From: Strigamia acuminata | Taxonomy: Eukaryota; Arthropoda; Chilopoda; Geophilomorpha; Linotaeniidae | NCBI GenBank assembly: GCA_949358305.1 | Contig: OX442314.1 | Coordinates: forward strand, 16,859,060 to 16,919,059 | Direction of reading: 5' to 3' | DNA length: 60,000 nucleotides | In this document: positions 49,480-60,000 of the stretch, piece after piece | Layout: each line of letters begins with the position of its first letter | Numbering within the stretch: position 1 is the first letter of the stretch | The notes under the pieces: model-generated | Told to the model about the DNA's origin: nothing | Databases searched by the model: none | The model's input: the letters and a program-made list of their open reading frames with translations, nothing else | Position numbers and translations under genes: made by a program

Positions 49480-49491
49480 ATGTCAGTTTGA
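49480..49491 (+). promoter_or_regulatory. Possible uORF / initiator region of gene C
   Basis: ATG TCA GTT TGA, with TCAGTT at 49483-49488 matching an arthropod initiator. If transcription starts at that initiator the uORF would not be in the mRNA; if further upstream, it would precede the main ATG by 50 bases. No convincing TATA box at the expected distance. Confidence 0.3.
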
Positions 49492-49541
49492 AAAGTGATT
49501 TCTTCAGAACAACAACTCGAAAAGGAGCATCAACTGAAAAA

Positions 49542-50454
49542 ATGGATCAAGATGATTTAGTTCCAGTCGCCGAAGCTATTATAAACAATGATGATTTAAT
49601 TGCAGTCGCCGAAGCTATTATACACAATGTCGACAACCCAGAACCCAATGGACTTGTGCACCCAGCTGTTGCTGCTCTTGCAGATTTAGCTGACCAGCCT
49701 GCTGACCCGGACGTCGAGGAACTGCAGTTCGACATGGATGATTTAAATCTCCATGAACCTGACAATTTAATTCCGCCTGAACCTAACGAATTAATTCTTC
49801 CTGAACCGAATGATTTAAATCCTGAACCGAATGATTTTAATCTTCCTGAACCGAATGAATTTAATCCTCCTGAACCGAATGATTTTAATCCTCCTCAACC
49901 GAATGAATTAAATCCTCCTGAACCGAATGAATTTAATTTTCCTGAACCGAATGATTTTAATCCTCCTGAACCGAATGAATTAAATCCTCCTGAACCGAAT
50001 GAATTTAATTTTCCTGAACCGGATGAATTTAATCCTCCTGAACCGAATGAATTTAATTTTCCTGAACCGAATGAATTTAATTTTCCTGAACCGGATGAAT
50101 TAAATCCTCCTGAACCTAATGGAGCTGCTGCCCATATGGGATTTGTCGGTGGTGGTATTGTCATTATGATGGAATATGCCGGTGTTCTTGAAGAAAGTGA
50201 TGAAGGTATGCTATATAACACTTAAACTTTAATTTTATCAAGAGTTTAACGTAGCTTTTTACTTAGAAGTGGAAAAGAACGGTGATGTAGAATGTGAATG
50301 CGGACTCGCTGATGGAGGTTGCCAATGTTGTGATCAATGCAAAACAGGTGACAAAACCTACCAATGTTGTAATTGCGGAAGCCCTAATAGTGGAAGAAAG
50401 CCTGTGCCATGCGATTGCTGTAAATGCTGTCCAGCTTGTCCGTGTAGATACTAA
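49542..50454 (+). CDS. Metallothionein-like cysteine-rich protein C with octapeptide repeats
   Basis: Two exons, 49542-50205 and 50267-50454, phase-1 intron of 61 bp; 283 residues. Exon 1 encodes an acidic start (MDQDDLVPVAEAI), then about 16 repeats of an octapeptide like PPEPNEFN, then the hydrophobic-acidic segment GIVIMMEYAGVLEESDE. Exon 2 holds 16 Cys: CxC, CxCCxxC, CCxC, and CxCCxCCxxCxC near the C-terminal RY. There is no signal peptide. The repeats should be an extended, acidic, disordered rod; the tail a metal-binding or disulphide cluster. The start is the first ATG in frame; upstream in-frame sequence has none. AATAAA at 50712-50717. The gene shares architecture and intron phase with A and B. 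Confidence 0.82.
49752..50120 (+). repeat. 24-bp coding tandem repeat (octapeptide, ~16 units)
   Basis: Units of 24 bp encode variants of x-P-E-P-N-[ED]-[FL]-N. Variation is concentrated at three residues, while EPN is nearly invariant. One unit lacks a codon. The repeat is likely length-polymorphic. Confidence 0.95.
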
Positions 50455-52694
50455 GAAGGCAATACCGGTATACCTGTTGTTTTTGACAATAGTTCGGAAT
50501 CAACTTTTACTCCACATTCACAACCCTAAACATCGTGATTCGGTTAAATAAGGTTGAATTGCAACGCTTCATTATATGAACTCTGGTTTTAAATCCATTT
50601 TTTAATATTTTATTTAACATTGATGTATGTAACGTTTATTATTTTCTCTAGTAGGTTTTTAAAAATTTTAATGGCCAACTTTTGTCCGTATTTATTAATG
50701 CAACTGTGAAAAATAAAAAATGAAATATACAAGAATTTATGCTAACCAGTTTTTGAAATAGTTGCAACAACATACCTTTTAATGGTAATCAAAGTGTAGC
50801 AAACTGTATATAAAATGCACAATCGCTTCACTGCGAAGCGCAGTGAGATGAATGGGAAACAAAATTTACTGTTTTAATGACATTTTTTCATTTTAGAAAA
50901 TCCAACCACTACACAACTTTATTTTATGTCCCATGTGTGAGAAAATGGGTTTTTAACCGTAAGTTGGTTTTTAATCGTAAATGGATGGCGATTTCTGTGT
51001 CTTAGCCGCCGATACTTGTAGACTTGAATATACTGTGTGTATAGTGGATATTCATATCCTTCCTGTGGACACTAGATCCAGATATCTGTAGTAAATAATC
51101 GGATGCACGTTTTAATCACTAACTGCATTCAAAAAGTCGTGTTTTAAGTGTTTTAGATGTTCCCGTTTTTGTTTTTGTATTTTTTAAAATCTCAAAACAA
51201 AAACACTCTTGAAACATGACTTTGAATGCAGCTATTAAAGATAATTTAAACACTTCCGCTCTATCAGGCGACTCCTGATTAACGTATGCATCATACGTAG
51301 CACGGTAGCAGTGCACTTATAGCAACAATATTTATAAAATGCAAAATTGTTTCCTTTCATAAAACGCAATAAACGTAATATCGCAGAATTTGTGAGCAAT
51401 TTCAGTTATTTTTCAAGTTTTACACGAAAAGACGATTACTTAAAACGAAAGCATTCCTGGTCAAAGTGTCAACAGTAGAAAGGAAAGTTGGTCAACAAGA
51501 ATCCTGAAGAAGAGGTATCCGAAAGGATGCCCCGTTTCTCTTCTACAAGAATCTTGTTTGAAAGAAATTTCGTTTTCCCCTTTCGGCTGAAATTAAGATA
51601 GTTGAGTTCGGAACAAGAGCAGCTTTAAGAAAATACTAACTGTATTTATTCGATTAAGAGCCGCGGCTGAAGGACACAAACACACCGTGTTATCGCGACG
51701 TTATTGTTTGAATTTAACAACGAACGTTGAACGTACGCTACGAAAAAAAAGTATATTTTCGTGAAAAACTAAAAAGTCGCGGCTCTTATTCGAATAAATA
51801 CGGTAGGTTGCATTTAGCTCAATCTGCCCCTGCTCGACCGAATGTACGTAACTAATATTCGATGGTCTTGTGCCGGTGGGGTCTTCAGCATCACGCCTTT
51901 TGATGCAGCCTACAAGTGAGAAGTGATACAAAGAAAAGGGTAAGTTGGAAGTACATGAGGCGATAAATGAGAAGGGAAAAGAAACTCAGGGGGATGTTTG
52001 CTACTGCACTGCAGGGCACCATTGCCGAGCAGCTCAAAACCTAAAGTAACCGGTACATCTAAATATCCTCGCGAGGTTTCCCCATCAGATATCTGTTCCA
52101 AGAATAAAACCTTTCAAATTTCAGTGTGCAATGTATTTTCAAACAAAAGAGCTAAGGTAAAAAATATTTGTTTATTTTCAAAATAATTATTCACTTTTAT
52201 GAATAAAGAAAGTAAGAATTAAAAAAATCTGCGATTGCATAATGAGAAATCAATTTTGTAAATGTGATTTTTGTTACACTTTTTATGGTCAGTAACAAGT
52301 AAACCAAGAGGAACGCAATTTTTAATTACGAAATATATTTTTTTTATCAAACTGTTTAGTGATTGGCAAATCTAAATTAATAAGATTTATGCATTTTGTT
52401 TGAGTAAATTTTGCCTATTACAAGCTTAAACTTATCATTTATTCAAAAATGCGCCCATCTGTAAAATACACAAAAAGCCAACTAGAACAATAGCAGGTGT
52501 TGTTAATTTATTTCAGACTACAACACTGGCATTAAATCTCTTAAAACGCAGCAATAAACATCTGTAGACTAAAAAAGAATAAAAATTAAAAAACATTATC
52601 AATCGTATTGACACAATTACACCGTTATTATAAAGGAGTTCGTTTTTAAAGTCCACACATAAAAAATGTTTCTAGCAATAGATGCAATAGTTGA
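50455..52694. other. Spacer between gene C and ATG2
   Basis: Contains the 3' UTR of gene C, a TATA-like TATATAAA at 50807-50814 with an 8-bp hairpin 14 bases downstream (TCACTGCG-AAG-CGCAGTGA, 50828-50846), a MITE at about 51642-51801 and AT-rich sequence. On the minus strand AATAAA at 52512-52507 may end the ATG2 mRNA. No gene is supported. Confidence 0.5.
51642..51801. mobile_element. MITE with 24-bp terminal inverted repeats
   Basis: The left arm 51642-51665 starts GTATTTATTCGA. The right arm 51778-51801 is its reverse complement at 23 of 24 positions, with inner ends GAGCCGCG / CGCGGCTC. The element is ~160 bp and has no ORF, as expected of a non-autonomous DNA transposon. The autonomous family is not assigned, and the target duplication is unclear. 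Confidence 0.75.
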
Positions 52695-55600
52695 TTATTG
52701 TTTCCATTTTTTCAGCTGTTCGTCGAGGGCATCGGGCTGAAGCTGATGACACATCCCACCAAGTACATTTGACGTGGCTTCAGCAGTAATTATAAAAGGT
52801 TTGACAACAGTTGGTGGAATCTGGCGTAAAACTCCACCCACAGCACCAGGAATTCCTTTGTGACGATGTTCCTCCGAAGCAACATTAATCAGTACTCGGG
52901 CAGTCTCGCTTACTCCCTAAAACCGAACAATTTGCTCAAATTATTAAGCAGCAACACACGCACCAAAGCTGTAATACCGACCTCTCTGACTACTTGGCAC
53001 GCACTTGCTATTCCTTCTCTGATATCAGCCGGTTGAGATGGCTTCCTACGTTGGTAGTTTTGAATAGCGCGGGTTTTCTTCACACTTGGTCCAGATGACA
53101 CCATATCGTAAGCAGTTTCTGCTGCGCACTGAAATCATTTTTAAATCAACACGACAGACAGAATAATCTAAATGAACATTTCTTACTTGTATCGTTTGGA
53201 CAAGTCGGTTAGTCAACTCCAACACTGCCATAGCAGTTGATGTCGTGAAAGAATTAGCACCTCTTTGTATTCCACGAACTATTCTTCCGTCCCTTTTGTA
53301 TTGTTCTACTGGAAGCCAGACGAGATCTCGAATACCTTGAACTAAATAATAATCGTCTCTTAAGCCACTTATTTTAAAAACAATAATCCAAATTGATCCT
53401 TACATAATTGAAGTAATGAGTGCATTGGTCCTACACCCCCTAACAAACCAGGTAACTGTGTTTTCTTGATATCTTGCATCCATTCAGCAAGCGCATATGC
53501 GACCAACCTTTCAATGCCAAGCATTCTAAAACAATATATATATTTGCATACAAATAAAAGAATAAATAACCAATAACTTTAATATATTACCCATGACGAT
53601 AACTCAGTTTTTTCAATCGGATTTCTGAATTATTTAATTGTCCAAGACCCATAATCAAACCCGCCAAGGTTCCTTGCTCCATGTCCACGTGTTTGCCGTG
53701 GTAATCCAACCGTATTAACACATCGGGCGAAAAAGTAAGCGATCTACGAAACAAAGTAATCAAACTATTCAGTACGTTTAATGTTTGTCAAACTAAATTA
53801 CCTAAAGAATGTTGGGGAATTCGGAGAATTCGTTTCTGTAATTTCGGTAGTGTCATTTAACAGTTGTTGTTGCGAACTTTCATTCCAAATTTTATCGCAG
53901 TGTGTAGATGGAGACGTGGAAAAGGAATGAACACCCATTACAGGTTGCTGTTGTTTCTCATCCCTTTCGGCAGCGTAAGAATTTCGCCTCACAATATCGG
54001 AGCAAAAATCGAATAAGAATAAGAGCGCATCTTGATCGATGTTCAATCGTATTGGCAACATTGACATTTTAACGTCACATTCCAACTGCTGAACGTAGGG
54101 TTTGCTTCGTGAATGAACCGCCTTGATCACAACCTAACAATGGTTTTTCCCCCATTAAAATCATACATTTTACTCATTGCTTCAAATGGTTACCATGTTG
54201 GCATGAGTTTGCCGAGGGACGCTTTCGGACGAATATTGATAAAGAAATTTGTTGAATTGAGATGACGCCAAACGATCTCGAATTTCTACATCTTGTATCA
54301 GCAAAATCTGCCAAATTGCTTTGAGCGAACTCGCTGGATATTTTTCATACTGAAATCGTACCTACAAAATGCAATTCATTAAAGACAATTCCCAAATTAA
54401 CAATGACGCCGACTATCAACCTTGTTAAGTTGCAACTCAATGTGTTTATCATGATCTCGTCCGGGTCCACCCTCGTGTTTCCAGTTTCTTTTTGCCTCGT
54501 TACTATTCCTGTTCACAGAAGGCCTATTGTTTGTGGACAATTCTACAGCCTCGGATGCCGGGCTGAACGATACTTTCAGCGTTGATAAATCTTGGAAACT
54601 ACTGTTGAGATAAATTGCAATGTAGATAGTTAAGGAATTCTCTTATTTGGCCGGATATACCGATTATCGTTGTTCTGAGGTTTTTGCTTCGTCTTTTGAG
54701 TTACTGGCTTAAAATCGGTTCCCCCGTACATGTGCCAAGTAATCGACATCTCCTGTAACGTGTAACGCTCCTCCGATAATGGAAAATCTTTGGGAGCTTT
54801 CAGTTGATCCGTTTTCGTCATTGGAATAGTAAAATAATTTTCTATCAAACTTATCGGTTCTGTTGTGAGTATGCGAACTTCTGGTTCTCCACTAACGGGC
54901 TAATGTGAAAAAATAAAACGATTTAATAAATTAATTTAAATTATTGTTTAGTTTAACGAACCATAATTCCAACTCCTGTATCATTTTCGAGTATTAAAAA
55001 TCCGTCACTGTCAGAGTTGTTGTCTTCGTCTGGAAGAGTAAGAGGACAAGGGTCATTGCCAGATGATTGTACAGCTTCGTCCGGGAATAAGAAAACTTCC
55101 CCGGTTGCCCCGGCTGCCTCTTGGCACGTAGGCGATGCCACGAAGGCTGCGCATCATTGCAATAATAAACCCGAATAACTAAAATTAATTTTTTCCACTA
55201 TAAATAATTGTAAACAAACCGCCATCTGAACTCTGTAGATAGAAATTTGACTCCTCCATTGCATCTGCCAATCGGTTGGGTAATTGTTGTTCTTGTGTTT
55301 TTAACTCTTCATTTATAACCGTAAGCTCCTAAATGTTTAATAATTATTAAATAAATAAATAAATAAATAAAAGATTTTTGTTTATAATTTTTCTTCTTGA
55401 TTATTTGTTAGATTCTCACATCTACTACACTTTTTTTGGTTTCCTCATTGATCATGTCACCATAGTTTGTGCAATACGCGATTAATTCTTGTAAGGCGTA
55501 AAAGGTATCGCTGCAAGTTCGAATATTTATACCACTGAGGACTATCTTAATGTCTGTTTTAGGTATGCCCTGAAAACAACACAAATAAGTTTCGGTTCTC

Positions 55601-58600
55601 ATAATTAATTAATAATCAATATAATACTAACCAAATCCAATTCGTTTGCCTCTTTATCGGATAATGTTGTAACTTTCTCCTGCTGAAAAGTCACATCCTG
55701 CTTGGAAAGATCGCAGAAATTGGCATCGACAACTTCTACGTAATCTAAAATTCCAAGACAAATATTTAAATAAAACTATCAAAATTGCATCACAAAAATA
55801 GAATGTTTCAAATACCTTTTTTCAAATCTACTTGTGATGCATTGCAATTCTGCGATAAAAACAAACAAACGTCTTCACCTATAAATCTACAGTATAAAAT
55901 TGAACTACAATTTATTACAACTGTTTAAAACTAAATCGAATGAATTCAATTTCCACCTTAAACGGGATATGCTCGCATGAGCGGCAATATTGCTCGATAT
56001 ACATAAATTTTCCATGGTTAAAGCAACCCGAAGTGGAAGGTTCACTGGTCTGAAAAGAATCCCTTTTGATTTAAACACATTACACATAAACTATCATCAT
56101 TTCAGATACCTATAGTCAACAGCGCATCCCCACAAATTTAAGTGTAGTTCCGTAACAATATCTGGTTCTTTGTATCCAGCAACATATTCATCTCGTACAT
56201 TGAAGAAATCAGCAAACTGTGATACACAACACTGTATCGTGGGCGTCATCTTGTATCGTAAAGTAGCTTCACGAACTCCAAGAGCAACTTTAAACGTCTG
56301 AAATTATTTTTAGAATTAATGTAGAAACAGTAAAATCACCTCCAATTAACATTTTAATACTTTGATATTAGCATTCTGATCCAGATTAACTTTAATTGCC
56401 ATTGAAACCATATCTAAGCTATCTCTGCCAGTGCCAACACAGCCACTTAATTTCGTAAATAAACCAGGCTTTGAATAATAAACAGTCGGATACAGGTGAG
56501 AAACGACACTGTTGGCGATGTTTTGCAATTGTGGACATCCTGTCGGACGTTCTTGTAAACCTATGCAAAATAAGAGTAATTTGAATATGGACAGCTACGG
56601 TTTTGATAAAAATAAATATTTTGTGTTTTTTTTACCATTGTGGAATATCGCGCCTTTATTCAACTGCAGACAAATAAAGGAACAATTTTGTTGCCCTTGG
56701 AAACCGGAAAGAATGTAGCATAAACCATCTTCAATTTGCAGATGAATTTCTCCACAATGTCCTGGAATTTCTTTTTCTTTGCTTTCCTTAGCAGGCGTAA
56801 AAAGCGTCAATCGCCCTTGATTGGTTCTAATTGTAACGGCAACTTTATTCTGTCCAATTTGTTTTGAATTTTCATGCTTTCTCTGCTTCCGTATGTCGTA
56901 AACGGAATAATATATATGATCGTCGTCATCATCATCGTCAGAATTTGGATTTGAATCTAAGTCTGCTAAAGAAAGAAAACAAATTAATATGGCAACGAAA
57001 TGCGACGCAAGCAGCAAAAGTGCCAACCATTTAAATCTAATTTTGGCGAAAATGAATGAAAAACGTTACTACTCATCCCAGGAATATTGAGATTCGGTAA
57101 ATAATTCCCGCTTTTATCACAAGTCATTCGAGGTTTTGGAGCAGCGGGCTCCCACAAAAATAAATCGTTTACTATTCTGTTTAAAAATTGTTATTATTAC
57201 AATTCAAAAATTATCATTTTTCTTAAATTTACCTATTATATACAACTTCGTAGAAATCCTTATCCAACAAGCACGCGGCCCAGTTAGGTAAATTCAAATC
57301 CAAGCAGACCCTACAATTACTGCTAGTTGTTTCCATAAACAGCGACATTTCTGCCTTATCCCCAGGCATCACCATCTACAATTTTCTCATTAGACCTTTT
57401 AATTCAATTCCTGCACAGTGGATCCTACCTGATCTTTATCCGAAAACGAATCTTTACTTTCTTGTTTATCACGATGTTGATTTTCGTAAACGACTTTCCG
57501 CGACGAAAAAGGCGATGGTTCAGTGAGCCGATTGTTAGACATTTGCTGGACGATGGTATCGATTGAGCTTAATGGCATGGAATCTAAAGTGTCATCAACA
57601 TCCTCTTCCACAACCAACGGTGGTTTTACTGGATTGATTTTTATCAACAGCCTGAAATTTTCGTAATGTTAAACCTATATCTTGGCCTTTCCATTGCTTT
57701 TAAACATTAACCTAGAGCAACTGAATTCCGTTTCGTTTGATCCTCCTTGCCCATCAGCAGTAGCATGCAGAAAATGAATTTTTGGAAGATCCGCAGCAGC
57801 CATATAATATCCTACACATAACAAAAAAATAACATTTACAATTACAAACTCTCAACTTTATCATTTTTTACCGTCTGCATCTTTCCAACGGAGTTCAATA
57901 ACTGAATTTGTTTGTTTACTGCTGAAAACTGTACTCCAAACCGTAGATGTTAAGTCAAGTTGAAGAATATCTGACCGAATATTGCGTTTCCACCACGGTA
58001 AACGATCCATATCGTGTAGCGCACGAAGGTCCGGAACAGGAAATCTATGCAATTAACATCAAATGTTTATCAAAATGCAGAATAACCACACACGTATTCA
58101 TTGTCCCGTACCTAACGAAAATTGACAATAAAGGTGCGGAAATTTTAGCAGTTACTGTGTAATCGGAATTAAGATCGCCTTCATCTACCGCTTGATTGAA
58201 ACACGACTACAGATAAACAACAAATTAAGTTCAATTTAATTCAAAAAATACCGGTATGCAATTTTTACTTGTGCCGTTTGGGGGCAGAGAATTGGTCGTT
58301 GTTGACACTGGTTGTATACTGGCTGAGGATTTAGTAAATCACTTATCCGATCAACAATCGAAATGTCCAATTCAACGTGGCACTGTTCCAAATTAATTTG
58401 AATTTCCGTTTTGGGTAGGTTCAATCTATGCCTGCGAATTCTACCAACAGATTCGGCATGCGATACTTTCATTCGAAAACACGAATCCATCTGCCTAATA
58501 TCACTTTTCGTATCAAACACTAATAACTGTAAATATAAAATATATATTTTTAAATAAAATCCAATTCCAATAATTAAATAACCTAAACACGTACATCACA

Positions 58601-60000
58601 AAATTCCCACAAACCCTCCGTGTGATTCTGATCTGATGTTTTCAAGGGTTTGTCAATCATTAAGCATTCGACTAGTTCCATTGTTCCGCAAGAGAAATTA
58701 ACTAATGACGTACAGACAGAAGATCTTGTACACTCATTACCTTCAATCGTTACTGGACAAGCACTCAACCTATAAAAAAAATTAATATTTAAGTAATTAA
58801 TTGTACGACTGAAAATAGCAAGAACTCAAACCTCAAATGATTAAATTTGCAAATGTTTGCAAATTCGGTTCGACTGGCTTCAAAGTTACTCGTTCCTCTC
58901 CGAGTTAATTCAATAAAATCATTGAAAAATGTTTCGGCTGTGTTTTTCATTTGATCGACAGACGACTGAGCCACGCAGTCACTGTTTTCCCTTGTTGAAG
59001 TCATCACATCCTCGTGCAATATAAATACATTCAAGTTGCTAATTTGAATTTTATATTGTGTCAATTCAGATCCGCCTCCATGTAACGAGTGCGAATTGTC
59101 TGCAAATACAATTATTTTCGACTTAAAACCCAAATTTCTTAGATATACCTAATAGTCTACACTCGATAGTTAATTGAAAAACAACAACAAATTCGTAGCA
59201 TTAACAAGTAGTTACCTTTTATTAATTGAATATGTTTAAACTCCTTTGTATTAACTGAGTTTTCTGAACAAGCGCTAATAAATGAGGTGTCTACAAGCAA
59301 CGTCCATGCAACAAAATTAAAAATTAAAAAAATATTAAATTAAAAAAGCTAAAACTAATTACTACAATTTTTGGAGTAATGATCTGTTACCATCAACTTT
59401 CAGTCTTTTACTTGTATTAATCTTAGCATAAATCATTACATAAGCCAAACATAACTTAAAATAATGTGTTTGTGCATTACAACATAGACACAGTGGGGAC
59501 TTCTAGAACTCCAGATTTACCAAAAAATTAAAAATAAATAAGATACTCACTTAAATCCTCATTAGTTGTGGTCTCCGACACAGAAGTCGCATCAGACGCC
59601 ACACTCGAAGCCATTCGATGAGTGGTCATTGGCAAAAAGTCATCATCAGACTCTTCTGCGATGAAGCGAAAAGAATAATAAAAAATACAGTATAACCAAT
59701 GTTAAATTGTACAAGTTTTACCCAAGCAATGGGTTGACCATCCTTGATGATTGTCTAACGATTTGACAACAGTAATGGGTTTCATTTGTTTTTGAAGTTC
59801 TTCTTCAACTCTAACAAAATCTACAGGTTCCATGGGTTTGTTCCGGGACTGTTTAGTTGGTGCAACGTTACTGTTGTCTTCCATGCCTAACCCGAGATAT
59901 TTGTGATAGTTTGTGTGAAAAATTTTAATTCTGACAAAACTTACCAGGCGATAATAATCCTGATGCTAAATTAAGTAAAATGTGAACTTGTCTTGGCGTC
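52695..60000 (-). CDS. ATG2: Autophagy-related lipid-transfer protein ATG2 (5' end missing)
   Basis: 31 exons visible in transcript order, all in phase: 60000-59945 (partial), 59886-59722, 59655-59551, 59290-59216, 59099-58832, 58769-58595, 58526-58269, 58206-58112, 58044-57872, 57811-57712, 57651-57429, 57375-57233, 57176-57073, 56965-56636, 56560-56361, 56297-56110, 56049-55957, 55886-55816, 55744-55632, 55569-55420, 55328-55220, 55146-54962, 54899-54661, 54601-54421, 54361-54194, 54133-53802, 53743-53591, 53525-53404, 53341-53187, 53128-52982, 52916-52695. About 1,700 residues are encoded, lacking only the N-terminal few hundred, including the chorein lipid-entry end. ATG2 forms a bridge moving phospholipid from the ER to the growing phagophore. 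Diagnostic matches are LPWWKRN, RLDYHGKHVDMEQGTLAG, GGVGPMHSLLQL, RGANSFTTSTAMA and the amphipathic C-terminal block ending EATSNVLGG. Several donors are weak (gtttgt, gttcgt, gttgat). Confidence 0.95.

Noticed and set aside
49895-50221. Minus-strand open frame with GSGGFNS-type repeats
   Set aside because: Antisense of the 24-bp octapeptide repeat of gene C; any 24-bp repeat stays open in several frames.
46912-50454. Secreted toxin or antimicrobial-peptide cluster
   Set aside because: None of the three proteins starts with a signal peptide, and the Cys pattern is metallothionein-like CxC/CxCC rather than a disulphide-knot spacing.
3676-58260. Recurring palindromic word TACCGGTA (near 3681, 45112, 50464, 58250)
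   Set aside because: Only four scattered copies without shared flanks; too few to claim an element.
1-60000. CRISPR arrays, bacterial operons, rRNA genes
   Set aside because: No spaced direct-repeat array or rRNA signature; the window is intron-rich eukaryotic DNA.

Overview
This is eukaryotic nuclear DNA from an arthropod, or at least an ecdysozoan. It is AT-rich (about one third GC by eye), and the genes have many introns, mostly 50-110 bp with GT-AG ends. The prospero-type homeodomain closely matches the arthropod form. The species cannot be named from the sequence.

Layout. (1) Positions 1-2276: left edge, with one convincing minus-strand exon of an unidentified gene (1371-1468) and possible transposon debris. 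(2) 2277-5150 (+): a ten-exon TRPC-like cation channel. (3) 5355-6088 (-): a C2H2 zinc-finger protein with an Sp/KLF-like finger triplet, convergent with the channel gene. (4) 6570-9748 (+): CPSF2/CPSF100, fifteen exons, head-to-head with the zinc-finger gene across a shared promoter interval. (5) 10752-16897 (-): mitochondrial dihydrolipoamide succinyltransferase (DLST), twelve exons, with a CRE-like site upstream of the start. (6) About 17-45 kb (+): the prospero locus. It has roughly 14 kb of upstream or 5'-UTR-intron DNA, five coding exons (31765-38606), and a long 3' region. One intron just before the homeodomain is a textbook U12-type AT-AC intron. The non-coding DNA is rich in GCCATTTTG sites, several of them next to POU-like and E-box motifs. 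(7) 45757-46510: a frameshifted coding remnant. (8) 46912-50454 (+): a tandem cluster of three two- or three-exon genes. Each has a different acidic or proline-rich N-terminal exon joined by a phase-1 intron to a metallothionein-like cysteine-rich last exon. (9) 52695-60000 (-): ATG2, 31 exons visible, 5' end beyond the window.

Most of the window is housekeeping (mRNA 3' processing, TCA cycle, autophagy lipid transfer) plus a neural transcription factor with expanded regulatory DNA. The cluster in (8) is the part I could not match to a described family and is the best candidate for something new. Exon models for TRPC, CPSF2, DLST, prospero, ATG2 and the three cysteine-rich genes were checked for phase at every junction; the complete ones give coding lengths divisible by three (736, 752, 480, 770, 153, 154 and 283 residues).
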